Shown piece by piece: positions 1 through 8,750 of a stretch of DNA of 42,444 nucleotides. A program made the position numbers and the translations under genes. Source of the DNA: Deltaproteobacteria bacterium (GTDB lineage Bacteria; Desulfobacterota; Binatia; Binatales; Binataceae); the NCBI GenBank assembly GCA_021780225.1, contig JAJXZF010000068.1:1-42444 (forward strand), given 5' to 3'. Each line of letters begins with the position of its first letter. Position 1 is the first letter of the stretch. The notes under the pieces were generated by a model. That model was given only the letters and a program-made list of their open reading frames with translations. It was not told the origin of the DNA and ran no database searches.

Positions 1-1088
1 TACTGCACCGTTTCGATGTAGTGATCTTTGATCAGGTCCGTGTCGACCCACTTCTGGAATTCTTCCTTGGCGCGCTGAGACATCAGTTTGTCGCGAATCT
101 GGGCGCGGACGGCGTTGAGCGGTTCCACTCCGGGCTGCTGATGTTGTTCGACCTTGACGATGTGGAAGCCGTACCTGGTCTGGATTACGGGCGAAATTTG
201 TCCGTCTTTGAGATTGCTGATTCCGGCGAGAATCTGGTCGTTGATATCGCCGGGAGCGAACTCGCCGAGCTCGCCGCCCTTGGTTTTCGAGTCGTCGTCG
301 GAATATTGCATCGCCAACGCCGCGAAATCGCCGCCGTCAACCGCGAGCTTGCGGATATTTTCGGCCTTTTTGCGCGCCGCCGCTACCTGATCGGGCGTCG
401 CGCCCTTCGGCACGCTGATGAGGATTTGCGCCAACTCGAATTGTTCCTTAGAAACGCTGAACTCCGCGGGATGCGCGTTGTAGTAGGCGGCAATCTCGTT
501 GTCGGGAATCACGATTTTCTGGCGCACTTCCTGATCGATCATGGTCATCGCTTCGACCTGGCGGCGCACCTTGGCGCGAAAATCGTCGTAACTCATGCCC
601 GCCTGTTGCAGCTGCTGGCGCAACTGCGCGTCGTTGATATGCCCTTCGTTCTCGACGTTGGCGATATAGCGGTCGACCTCGCTTTCGTCGACCTTGTTGG
701 CGAATTTGCCCGCCTCGTTCTCGAGCATCTTCTGCGTGATAATCGCTTTCAGGATGGCGTTGGGATCGCTGGATTTGGTTTTGAACTCGGGCCCCATTCC
801 CGGCGTGGTCGATTTGTCGCCGTAGCTCTGGATATCCTCGGTGGTGACGGGTTGGCCGTCCACGCTCGCGACCACCGTGTCGATGGTCTGGCCGGGAACT
901 TGAGGCGCCGCGGGCGGAACGTATGCGTCCGCAACGGGGTCGGGAGCGGGCGCGGACGGCGCGGCGGGCGCCGCTTGCTTGTGGGCGAAGGGATTGAGCG
1001 AACGCATCGTCGAACAGCCCGCCGCCAGCAGCATCGCAAGCGCGGCGAGTCGGACCGGCTTCGCCATTTTAACCGCTGAATTCTTCAT
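1..1088 (-). CDS. SurA/PpiC-type peptidyl-prolyl isomerase lipoprotein (cut at the window edge)
   Basis: Reading the minus strand from the ATG at 1088 gives about 362 codons with no stop before the edge; the last two bases read TA, so the stop may lie one base outside. The N-terminus is a lipoprotein signal with lipobox LAAGC, then a Pro/Ala-rich linker. A SurA-type N-terminal chaperone region follows (VVASVDGQPVTTEDIQSYGD), then a parvulin domain with FELAQILISVPKGATPDQ, GGELGEFAPGDIN and TRYGFHIVKVEQH. The product should be a periplasmic, membrane-anchored folding factor for outer-membrane proteins. It starts 22 nt after the mfd stop, so it is probably co-transcribed with mfd. A second in-frame ATG at 1067 also gives a good signal peptide. 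Neither start has a strong ribosome site. Confidence 0.85.
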   Translation of the reverse strand, partial: MKNSAVKMAKPVRLAALAMLLAAGCSTMRSLNPFAHKQAAPAAPSAPAPDPVADAYVPPAAPQVPGQTIDTVVASVDGQPVTTEDIQSYGDKSTTPGMGPEFKTKSSDPNAILKAIITQKMLENEAGKFANKVDESEVDRYIANVENEGHINDAQLRQQLQQAGMSYDDFRAKVRRQVEAMTMIDQEVRQKIVIPDNEIAAYYNAHPAEFSVSKEQFELAQILISVPKGATPDQVAAARKKAENIRKLAVDGGDFAALAMQYSDDDSKTKGGELGEFAPGDINDQILAGISNLKDGQISPVIQTRYGFHIVKVEQHQQPGVEPLNAVRAQIRDKLMSQRAKEEFQKWVDTDLIKDHYIETVQ

Positions 1089-1110
1089 TACTGCCGAAAT
1101 TGCCGGCGCT

Positions 1111-4100
1111 TTAATTCAAGAGCGTTTCAGCCGGCTTTTCTTCGCGCGTCTCCAACTTTTCACAGGCCGCCAGGACCTGCAATACACCGGTAATCTGAGC
1201 GAAAGTTTGCTCGTATTCGCCAGGCTGGATCCGCACAATCACCAGATAGGATGGGGTCAGGCGCATCGTGTTCGGATTCGCGCGCGCCAGCGCCGCGAGC
1301 TTTTCAGTATCGAGCGGCGCTTCCGGATGGAACTTGATTTCGAGCTGCCCGCCCTTGACCGCCGCGCTCAGCACCAGCATCTCTTTCATCGTGCGCCGCA
1401 GATTCATCGCGGCGATCAGGTTCTCGATCAGGGTCGGCACGGGGCCGAAGCGGTCGCGCATCTCATCGCGCATCTCGTCGAGGTCGGCCGTCGTCGTCGC
1501 CCGCGCCATTCGCCGGTACAGCGCCAGCCGTTCGTTTTCGTCGGGCACGAAACTGTCGGGAATGTAGGCGGGAATGCCGAGTTTCAGCTCGGGCTCGAAG
1601 TCGGGCTGCGGCGGCTGGCCGCGCAGCTCGCGAATCGCCTCCTCCATCATCTCGGTGTACAACTCGAATCCGACGGCCGCGATTTCGCCGGATTGTTCGC
1701 GTCCAAGCAGATTGCCGGCGCCGCGATGCTCAAGATCGCGCATCGCCAGCTTGAAGCCGCTCCCGCTTTCCGCCTCGACCAGTTCGCGCAGCGCTTCGAT
1801 GCGTTTTTTGGCGTCGCGCGTGATGATGTGCTCGCCGGGAATCAGCAGATAGGCGTAGGCCTTGCGCTTCGAACGGCCGACCCGGCCGCGCAACTGATAG
1901 AGCTGCGCCAGTCCGAAGTGGTCGGCGCGATTGATGATCATCGTATTGGCGTTGGGAATATCGAGACCCGATTCGATGATTGCCGAACAGACGAGAACAT
2001 TGATGCGGTTCTCGATGAAATCCCGCATCACTTTTTCGAGTTCGTGCTCTTTCATCTGGCCGTGCGCAATCGCCAGCTTCGCTTCGGGGACGAGGTTCTG
2101 GATGTGGCGGGCCATGTACTCGATATTCTCGACGCGATTGTGCACGAAGAAGACCTGCCCGCCGCGATTCAGCTCGCGCAGCATCACGTCGCGGATCAGC
2201 CCGTCGTCGAAATGAGCGACGAAGGTCCGCACCACCTGCCGCGCCGGCGGCGGCGTCTGAATCACCGACAGGTCGCGGATGCCGAGCATCGCCATGTGGA
2301 GCGTTCGCGGAATCGGCGTCGCCGTCAGCGTCAAGGCTTCGACCAGCTTGCGCATCCGCTTGACCCGCTCCTTGTCGGCGACGCCGAAGCGATGCTCTTC
2401 GTCGATAATCAGCAGCCCGAGCCGCGGAAATTCCACATCAGGTTGGAGCAGGCGATGGGTGCCGATGACGATATCGACCAAGCCGCGCCGCACCTCCTCA
2501 ATCACGCGCCTGTTTTCCCTGGGCGTGCGGAATCGCGAGACCATCTCGACCCGCACCGGATAATCCTTGAAACGCTTGCTGAAATTGCTCCAGTGCTGTT
2601 CGGCGAGAATCGTCGTCGGCGCGAGCAGCGCCACCTGCCTGCCGTCCATCACGCAGATGAACGCGGCGCGCAGCGCGACTTCGGTTTTGCCGAAGCCGGC
2701 GTCGCCGCAAATCAGCCGGTCCATCGGTTTGGGCCGCGCCATATCGCGGATTACTTCATCGATCGCCGCCTGTTGGTCTGGCGTCTCCTCGAATTCAAAA
2801 CCCGCCACAAATTCCTCGTATGCCGGCCCCGGATGCTGGAACGAGTGGCCTTCGACCACCTCGCGCGCGGCGTAGATGTCGAGCAGTTCCGAGGCCATCG
2901 CCAGCACCGCCTGCCGCGTTCGCTGCTTGACGCGATCCCACGAGCCGCCGCCCAGCCGGTCGAGCCGGGGTTCGGCGTTGTCCTGGCCGCCGATATAGCG
3001 CTGGACCAGGTTGACGCGCTCGACGGGCACGTACATCGTGTCGTTTCCCGCGTATTCCAGCGAAAGAAAATCGCCTTCGGCGTCGGCGACCTTGAGATGC
3101 TTCAGGCCGCGATAGCGGCCGATTCCATGGTCGATATGGACGACGAGATCGTCCGGTCTGAGCTCTTCGAGATTAAGGATCGCGCTCTTGCCGGTGCGGC
3201 GCGTCCGCCGGCGCGCGCGCGGCTCGCCGAACAGGTCCTCTTCGGAATAGACGTAGATGCCGTCGCGTTGCAGCACGGCGCCCGCCGCGATCTCGCCTTC
3301 CATGATCGCCGGCCGAAAGTCGCCCAGTTCGAGCATCTCCGCGAAACTTTTGCAGTCGGTATTGACCGCGATATCGAAAGCTTCGAGATGGCGGCGCAGG
3401 CTGGCGACGCGATTCGGTCCTTCGACCACCATCAGCGCATGACCCTGCCCGCGGCTCACTTCGGCCAACTCTTTCGCCAGCGGCTCGAACGACGGAGCCG
3501 ATCGCATCCCGGCGGTCTCGGATGCGCCCAGGCGCAGGCTTGCCTGCGCCCGGATTTCGATCGGCGGCGCCCAGCCTTCGCGCGGCGCCGCGACCGTCAC
3601 CATCGATCCGACTTCGACCGCGGTCAGCGCCGACAGCGCCCGCTCGAATTCCGGCACGCCCATGAACAACGATTCGGGAGCGGGGTAGAAGGCGGGCTTC
3701 TGCTGCGCGGCTTCGGCCTCCGCCGCGACGCGTTCGGCGAATCGCTGCGCCTCGCCCAGAATCCGGCCGGGATCGACCAGCCAGGCCAGCGCGTTGTCCG
3801 GGAGATAGTCGAAAACCGTCTGCAATCCGCCTTCGTGCAGCATCGGCGTGAGCAGTTCCACGCCGGGGAACAGGAGTCCATTCTCCAGCGTTTCGGTCAG
3901 TTCGGCGGCCTCCTTGCGCACCATCCCGATTTCGGCGCATCTGAGCGCCACCCGGTCGATCAGGCGCGAATCGCGCAGCACGCCGGCTGGAACCTGCCGG
4001 GTCCGGATAATCGTGGCTTCATTGATTTCGCCGAGCGATCGCTGGCTGGCCGGCTCGAAGCGGCGAATCGACGTGACGATATCGTCCTCAAGCTCGATGC

Positions 4101-4725
4101 GAACGGGCAGGTGGTGCAGCGGCGAGAAGACGTCGACGATGCCGCCCCGAACGCTGAAGTCGCCCGGCTCTTCGGTTTGCGGCACGCGCTGATATCCCGC
4201 GGCCGTGAGCGTTTCAAGCAGAGCGTCCAGATCGATCGCGTCTGCGGCGGCGATGCGCGTTATCGATTCCTGGAAAACGGCGCGCGGCAGCGTTCGCGTC
4301 ATCAGCGCTTCGACCGAGGCGACGACGAGCGGCGCGCCCTGCCGCAAGAGGGCGAAGAGCGCGCCGGATTGCGCCGCCTGCACGTCGGGCGGCGGCGAGA
4401 GCTGCGCGAGCGGACGCGTTTCCCACGCGGGCATCGGATGCACGCGGGCGGACGCCGGATCGGATGCCGCGGGCTGGTCGAGGAAAAATGCGACCTCGCC
4501 CGCCAGCGCCTCGGCTTCGCTGGCCAGCGAGGTCACGGCAAGAATCGGCCGGGCGAGCGTCAGCGCCGCCTCGCGCAACATCAGGGCGTTCGCCGCGCCT
4601 TTAAGTCCCATGATCGGAAAGCGTCGTTCCGCGCCGCTCTCCAGGCGGGATCGCAACTCGCTTGCCGCTTCTCGAAGACTTCGTTCCACCGTCCGCCGAA
4701 CCGTTTTCCCTTGCGAAAGACGCAC
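1111..4725 (-). CDS. mfd: Transcription-repair coupling factor Mfd
   Basis: The protein of about 1204 aa has the usual Mfd length and order: a UvrB-like N-terminal part, an RNA-polymerase-interacting CarD-like domain near residues 525-540 (LVVHIDHGIGRYRGL), and an SF2 translocase. Walker A (GDAGFGKTEVA) lies near residue 675 and the DEEH box (DEEHRFGV) near 770. A C-terminal TRCF domain contains LKLGIPAYIPDSF. Mfd removes RNA polymerase stalled at lesions and recruits UvrA. An upstream TTG at 4728 is in frame, but GTG at 4725 is better placed after GGGAG. Gene order PDZ protein, mfd, SurA-like suggests an operon. Confidence 0.97.
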   Translation of the reverse strand: MRLSQGKTVRRTVERSLREAASELRSRLESGAERRFPIMGLKGAANALMLREAALTLARPILAVTSLASEAEALAGEVAFFLDQPAASDPASARVHPMPAWETRPLAQLSPPPDVQAAQSGALFALLRQGAPLVVASVEALMTRTLPRAVFQESITRIAAADAIDLDALLETLTAAGYQRVPQTEEPGDFSVRGGIVDVFSPLHHLPVRIELEDDIVTSIRRFEPASQRSLGEINEATIIRTRQVPAGVLRDSRLIDRVALRCAEIGMVRKEAAELTETLENGLLFPGVELLTPMLHEGGLQTVFDYLPDNALAWLVDPGRILGEAQRFAERVAAEAEAAQQKPAFYPAPESLFMGVPEFERALSALTAVEVGSMVTVAAPREGWAPPIEIRAQASLRLGASETAGMRSAPSFEPLAKELAEVSRGQGHALMVVEGPNRVASLRRHLEAFDIAVNTDCKSFAEMLELGDFRPAIMEGEIAAGAVLQRDGIYVYSEEDLFGEPRARRRTRRTGKSAILNLEELRPDDLVVHIDHGIGRYRGLKHLKVADAEGDFLSLEYAGNDTMYVPVERVNLVQRYIGGQDNAEPRLDRLGGGSWDRVKQRTRQAVLAMASELLDIYAAREVVEGHSFQHPGPAYEEFVAGFEFEETPDQQAAIDEVIRDMARPKPMDRLICGDAGFGKTEVALRAAFICVMDGRQVALLAPTTILAEQHWSNFSKRFKDYPVRVEMVSRFRTPRENRRVIEEVRRGLVDIVIGTHRLLQPDVEFPRLGLLIIDEEHRFGVADKERVKRMRKLVEALTLTATPIPRTLHMAMLGIRDLSVIQTPPPARQVVRTFVAHFDDGLIRDVMLRELNRGGQVFFVHNRVENIEYMARHIQNLVPEAKLAIAHGQMKEHELEKVMRDFIENRINVLVCSAIIESGLDIPNANTMIINRADHFGLAQLYQLRGRVGRSKRKAYAYLLIPGEHIITRDAKKRIEALRELVEAESGSGFKLAMRDLEHRGAGNLLGREQSGEIAAVGFELYTEMMEEAIRELRGQPPQPDFEPELKLGIPAYIPDSFVPDENERLALYRRMARATTTADLDEMRDEMRDRFGPVPTLIENLIAAMNLRRTMKEMLVLSAAVKGGQLEIKFHPEAPLDTEKLAALARANPNTMRLTPSYLVIVRIQPGEYEQTFAQITGVLQVLAACEKLETREEKPAETLLN

Positions 4726-4822
4726 CAATCCGCTCCCGCAAGCGCGGGGCGGAATTTCACCGATTATAGCAGAGGGTCTCGCCGGCTCGAACTGTCGCGC
4801 GGATTTGCCTTTGCGCTTCGGG

Positions 4823-5515
4823 CTATTGGCCGCCGTTGGCCGCGGCCGCCGTCACATCCGCCGCATCGCCGAGTTTGACCGGCAATTTCAGGGTTTGCAG
4901 CGAATGATCGGGCATTGTCCGCACGATCGTGAAATAGATCGTATCGCCGGGCTTGAGATTCGAGAGTGCGGTCTGCAGGTCGAGGTTGTCGCGCACGCGC
5001 TTGTCGTCGATGGCGACGATCAAATCTCCGCCACGGCCCAACGATCCGGCCCGCTTCAGCAACGGCATCATCACGATATCGAGCGGCGGCAACAAGGCGC
5101 CGGCGGTCGTTCCGGTTTCGCCGAGCGAGCTCATCTTCGTGCGGCCGTGCAAGCCCGCGCGCGCGGCTGGTCCGCCGGGATCGACGCTCACCACTTCAAG
5201 GCCGGTGATCAATTTGCCCGGCTGGTCGGCGGCATAGATCGCCTGCACCGTCATTCCGAGGTAGGGCCGGGCGCGATTTGCGGCGGCGGCGCCCGCATCC
5301 GGCGGCGCGGCGGGATTTTCGTCTGAAGCCGGCGCGGTCGAGTCGGGCGTGGCGGCGCTTGCGGGCGGGGCCGGCTCGGGCGGCGCTGGCGGCGCGTAAC
5401 GCGGCGCAATTTCCAGCGTCTGGTCGGACGATTGCGCAATCACCCGCCGCGGCGCGAGGCCCGCGAGCGCAACCGCGGCCAGCACGGCGGCGATCGGCTT
5501 TTTAAACCGGCTCAC
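4823..5515 (-). CDS. Secreted PDZ-domain protein
   Basis: From GTG at 5515 the product is about 230 aa: a signal peptide (SRFKKPIAAVLAAVALAG, probable cleavage after VIA), a Pro/Ala-rich linker of about 50 residues, then one PDZ domain. The PDZ carboxylate loop is PYLGM and the domain continues through GGPAARAGL and GGDLIVAIDDKRV to LKPGDTIYFTIVR. There is no protease domain, so a periplasmic binding or scaffold role is more likely than proteolysis. The reading frame stays open upstream into the MITE-like repeat that ends two bases before the GTG. No good ribosome site is visible, so the native start region may have been altered by the insertion. It lies about 95 nt upstream of mfd. Confidence 0.75.
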   Translation of the reverse strand: MSRFKKPIAAVLAAVALAGLAPRRVIAQSSDQTLEIAPRYAPPAPPEPAPPASAATPDSTAPASDENPAAPPDAGAAAANRARPYLGMTVQAIYAADQPGKLITGLEVVSVDPGGPAARAGLHGRTKMSSLGETGTTAGALLPPLDIVMMPLLKRAGSLGRGGDLIVAIDDKRVRDNLDLQTALSNLKPGDTIYFTIVRTMPDHSLQTLKLPVKLGDAADVTAAAANGGQ

Positions 5516-5517
5516 TA

Positions 5518-5722
5518 GCGTGGTGTCCCGCAAATAACTTCCACCTGATGCCTGATCGGATCCGTGGCGCGCGGGTCGCCCGCCGCGGGGCGACCAGGGA
5601 CGGATTGCCGGGTCGGGGCCCGGCAATGACGAACAGAGTTGGCTATGCCCGGACTTGATCTGGGCATCCACGCCGAGCGCAAGATCGACGCGGAGCGCAA
5701 ACTTATTCAGGGGACGCCACAC
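5518..5722. repeat. MITE-like repeat, copy A
   Basis: This non-coding repeat of about 205 bp is nearly the same, in reverse orientation, as 41244-41445 (roughly 85-90% identity by eye). The ends form terminal inverted repeats: GTGGTGTCCCGCAAATAACTT on one side and the complement of GTGGCGTCCCCTGAATAAG on the other. Inside are three hairpins: a GGTCGCCC/GGGCGACC-type stem, ATTGCCGGG/CCCGGCAAT, and ATGCCCGG/TGGGCAT. TA lies just outside one end (5516-5517) but not the other. No transposase is encoded, so it could only move in trans. Confidence 0.8.
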
Positions 5723-5845
5723 GATCGCGATTTTAATGCGCCCGCGGTCCGAGCGAAACGGCGCGCTGCGCGGCCGGCTGCGGCTTGATGGCGTCGCGGC
5801 GGTCATGCGACAGTGGGCCAAATTCTCTCAGGCGGGCTTTCGGCG

Positions 5846-6856
5846 ATGAAAATTCTTTCCACGGTGGGACTCACGCCGGCGCAGCGGGAAATGATCGAAA
5901 GCGCGGCCGGCGGCGCGGAAATCGTCGATCGGCAGTGCCGCTCGGCCGAAGAGATGCTGGCGGCGGCGAACGGCGGCTGCGATATCCTGTTCGGCCTCCG
6001 CGTGCCCGACGACTTCGTTCGCAAAATCGACGGCCTCAAATGGATTCAGTTGCTGAGCGCCGGCGCCGACCATGCTCTGAAGGGCGTGTTGGCGGAGGAT
6101 TCCGCGATCGCGCTGACCACTTCGAGCGGAATTCACGCCACTCCGATCGCGGAATACACGATCGCGTCGATGCTCGCGTACGCGCACGGATTTCATCGCC
6201 TGATGCGGGCGCAAGTGCGCGGCGAATGGCAACGCGGCGGCGGCTTCATGGAGAACGTCGATTCGTTGCGCGGCAAGACGTTGGGCGTGGCCGGCTACGG
6301 CTCGATCGGCCGCGAGACGGCGCGCATCGGAGCGGCGCTCGGGATGGAGGTGCTGGCGCTCAAGCGCAATCCCGCGGAGCGGCAGGATTTGGGATGGAAT
6401 CCGCCGGGCGTCGGCGATCCGGAGGGGCGAATCCCGCGCCGATGGTACGGGCCGGCTGAATGCGCCGCGCTGCTCGCCGGGAGCGATTACATAACTGTGA
6501 CGCTGCCGGGAACGCCGCATACCCGGGGCTTCATCGGCGCGCGCGAGATCGCCGCGATGCGTCCGGAGGCGTACATCGTCAATATCGGACGGGGCTCCGT
6601 GATCGATCAGGCGGCGCTGATTCGCGCGCTCGAAGAGCGGCGGATTGGCGGCGCCGGACTCGATGTTTTCGAGCGCGAGCCGCTGGAGGCCGACAGTCCG
6701 CTTTGGCCGATGGAAAACGTCATCCTCACGCCGCATATGTCGGGCGCATTCAAGGATTACAATACCGCGGCATGCCGGCTTTTCTGCGACAACCTGCGCC
6801 GGTTCCGCGCGGCGCAGCCGCTGCTGAACCTGGTCGATCGCGCGACCGGCTATTGA
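5846..6856 (+). CDS. D-2-hydroxyacid dehydrogenase family NAD(P)-dependent oxidoreductase
   Basis: The 336-aa product has the layout of the D-isomer-specific 2-hydroxyacid dehydrogenases. The Rossmann motif is GVAGYGSIGRETA (about 148-160). The catalytic set is Arg249 (NIGRGSVID), Glu278 (GLDVFEREPL) and His297 (LTPHMSGAF). Such enzymes interconvert 2-oxoacids and D-2-hydroxyacids in the cytosol. The sequence does not reveal the substrate; the family also covers phosphoglycerate and glyoxylate/hydroxypyruvate reductases. The start at 5846 gives a clean beta-strand N-terminus (MKILSTVGL); an upstream in-frame start adds 11 poorly coding residues. The gene is convergent with the crotonase at 6875. 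Confidence 0.9.
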   Translation: MKILSTVGLTPAQREMIESAAGGAEIVDRQCRSAEEMLAAANGGCDILFGLRVPDDFVRKIDGLKWIQLLSAGADHALKGVLAEDSAIALTTSSGIHATPIAEYTIASMLAYAHGFHRLMRAQVRGEWQRGGGFMENVDSLRGKTLGVAGYGSIGRETARIGAALGMEVLALKRNPAERQDLGWNPPGVGDPEGRIPRRWYGPAECAALLAGSDYITVTLPGTPHTRGFIGAREIAAMRPEAYIVNIGRGSVIDQAALIRALEERRIGGAGLDVFEREPLEADSPLWPMENVILTPHMSGAFKDYNTAACRLFCDNLRRFRAAQPLLNLVDRATGY

Positions 6857-6874
6857 TTCGCGCGAACTTCCCGA

Positions 6875-7669
6875 TCAGCGGCCCGTGAATTTCGGCGCGC
6901 GCTTGGCCAGAAACGCCGCGATCCCTTCGCGCGCGTCGGCGGTGCGCGCGCAATCCGCGATATATTCGGTCTCCAGTTCCATCTGCTCGCCGAGCGTGGT
7001 GTTGGCCGCCGCGTACATCAGACGTTTGATTCCGCCGAAGGCGGTGGTCGCGCCCTGAGCCAGCTCGCGCGCCAGTTTTTGCGCTTCGTTGCTCAACTCG
7101 GCGTCGGGCACGACGCGCGTGACCACGCCCATCGCTTCGGCCTCGCGCGCCGAGAGCGCGCGGTTCGTGAGCGCGAGCTCAAGCGCGCGCCGCAAGCCGA
7201 CGACGCGCGGCAGATAATATGTCGATGAGCCGTCCGGCGTGAGGCCGACGCGGGAGTAGGCGAGGGTGAAGCGGGCGGATTCCGCCGCGAGCACCAGATC
7301 GCCCGACAGCGCAAGGCTCATTCCGGCTCCGCCGGCGTTGCCGTTGACGGCGATCACCACCGGCGCGCGCATCCGCGCGAACCGATGAACCGCTTTGTGC
7401 AGATAGAACGTCACGCGCTTCAGATGGCCCGGCAGTTCGGCTTCGCCCTGCGCGGCGAAGGACTTGAGATCGCCGCCGCCGCAAAAGAGCTTGCCCGCCG
7501 CGTCGAGCAGGACCGCGCGCACGGCGGGATTTTCGTCGCAGGCGAGCGAGACCTCTTCGAGCTCGCGCGCCAGTTCGAGATTCAGCGCGTTGGCGGCCTC
7601 GGGGCGGTTGAGCGTGATGTGCGCGACGTTGTCGGCGATTTGGAATTTCAGGCAATTGAAGCTGGACAT
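6875..7669 (-). CDS. Enoyl-CoA hydratase/isomerase family protein (PaaG-like, hydratase glutamates absent)
   Basis: This 264-aa crotonase keeps the CoA and oxyanion-hole segments (FCGGGDLKS near 63-70, NGNAGGAG near 109-116). The two glutamates of classical enoyl-CoA hydratase are replaced: Ser118 sits at the Glu144 position and Tyr138 at the Glu164 position (rat numbering, aligned by eye). Asp146 in GLTPDGSST matches the GLTPDGG pattern of PaaG-type ring-epoxide/enoyl isomerases. Isomerase chemistry is therefore more likely than hydration. The gene lies 40 nt downstream of the haloalkane dehalogenase on the same strand and could share its transcript. A GAGG sits about 11 nt before the ATG. 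Confidence 0.9.
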   Translation of the reverse strand: MSSFNCLKFQIADNVAHITLNRPEAANALNLELARELEEVSLACDENPAVRAVLLDAAGKLFCGGGDLKSFAAQGEAELPGHLKRVTFYLHKAVHRFARMRAPVVIAVNGNAGGAGMSLALSGDLVLAAESARFTLAYSRVGLTPDGSSTYYLPRVVGLRRALELALTNRALSAREAEAMGVVTRVVPDAELSNEAQKLARELAQGATTAFGGIKRLMYAAANTTLGEQMELETEYIADCARTADAREGIAAFLAKRAPKFTGR

Positions 7670-7709
7670 GGCTGGCTAACCTCGCTTGAGCGGATTGGAC
7701 GCGCCGGCC

Positions 7710-8591
7710 TCAGAGTCCGCGGCGCCATTGCGCGATCGCCGCGCCGATTTCGTGCGGCGAATCTTCCTGGAGAAAATGCGAGCCGCGCACCGTGACTTCG
7801 CGCTGGTTCGGCCAGCGGCGGCAATACTCCCGCTGGCCGCCGATCAGAATCGCGCCCGGTTCCGCGTTGACGAACAATTTTGGAACATTCGATTTGGCGA
7901 GCCAGTTTCCATAGTCCGCGACGATCGCGGTCACGTCGGCCGGATCGCCGTCGATCGGAATCTGGCGCGGCCAGGTGAGCATGGGCCGCCGTCCCTCGCC
8001 CGGTTCGAGAAAAGGCCGCCGGTAATGCTCCATCTCTTCCGGCGTGATTTTTCTGAGGATACTGCCGGGGAGTATGCGTTCGATGAAGACGTTCTTCTCG
8101 ATCACCATCGCTTCGCCGGCCGGACCGCGCATCGCGGAGAAAATCTGGCGCGCGGCGCCGGGCCATTCCGCAAGCGTCAGCGGCCGCACGATCGCCTCCA
8201 TGTAGGCGATTCCCTTGATCGCCGCCTGATGCCGAAAGGCCCAGTGGAAGCCCAGCGCCGATCCCCAGTCGTGCACGACCAGCGTCACGTTACGGTTGAG
8301 TCCGAGCGCGTCGAACCATCCGTCGAGATGGCGCGCGTGATCGACGAAGCGGTACGAACCGTCGGGCGTCCTGCCGGAATCGCCCATCCCGGCCAAATCC
8401 GGCGCGAGGCATCGGCCCTGATCCGCGAGATGCGGAATGATATTGCGCCAGAGGTACGAAGAGGTCGGATTGCCGTGCAGAAAGACGATCGGATCGCCCG
8501 CCCCAGCGTCCACGTAAGCCATCTCGACGCCGCGCGCGACGACGCGTTGGGGCGGATTTGGATCGGCGGCGGATAGCGCTGGTTCAGCCAT
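7710..8591 (-). CDS. Haloalkane dehalogenase, HLD-II (LinB/DhaA-like)
   Basis: The 293-aa alpha/beta-hydrolase carries the full haloalkane dehalogenase set: nucleophile Asp108 and halide-binding Trp109 in VVHDWGSALGF, halide-binding Asn41 in HGNPTSS, acid Glu132 in AYMEAIVRP and His272 in GSHFLQEDSP. Asp108, Trp109, Glu132 and His272 have the same numbers as in LinB, which places it in subfamily II by the position of the acid. These enzymes hydrolyse a carbon-halogen bond to an alcohol plus halide. The reading frame stays open upstream, but the ATG at 8591 gives the family's normal length. It is divergent from the FAD oxidase at 8751, with about 160 bp of shared upstream DNA. Confidence 0.92.
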   Translation of the reverse strand: MAEPALSAADPNPPQRVVARGVEMAYVDAGAGDPIVFLHGNPTSSYLWRNIIPHLADQGRCLAPDLAGMGDSGRTPDGSYRFVDHARHLDGWFDALGLNRNVTLVVHDWGSALGFHWAFRHQAAIKGIAYMEAIVRPLTLAEWPGAARQIFSAMRGPAGEAMVIEKNVFIERILPGSILRKITPEEMEHYRRPFLEPGEGRRPMLTWPRQIPIDGDPADVTAIVADYGNWLAKSNVPKLFVNAEPGAILIGGQREYCRRWPNQREVTVRGSHFLQEDSPHEIGAAIAQWRRGL

Positions 8592-8750
8592 GACGAAAAC
8601 TCCCGGAACTGCGGCTGAGAGCATTGATACGGCGTCCGCCGTGCGGTGGCAAGCGCGCGGCGGACGCGCGCGGCTTGCCGACCGCGCCGCGCTCGGCGCA
8701 CAATTGCCGCGCGGCGGCCGGCGCGAGCGCGCCGCAGGGAGCGAATCGCG

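Noticed and set aside
979-4878. Long open frame of 1299 codons on the plus strand across mfd
   Set aside because: It is antisense to an unmistakable Mfd and arises from high-GC codon use. Its translation is Arg/His/Gln-rich with no domain.
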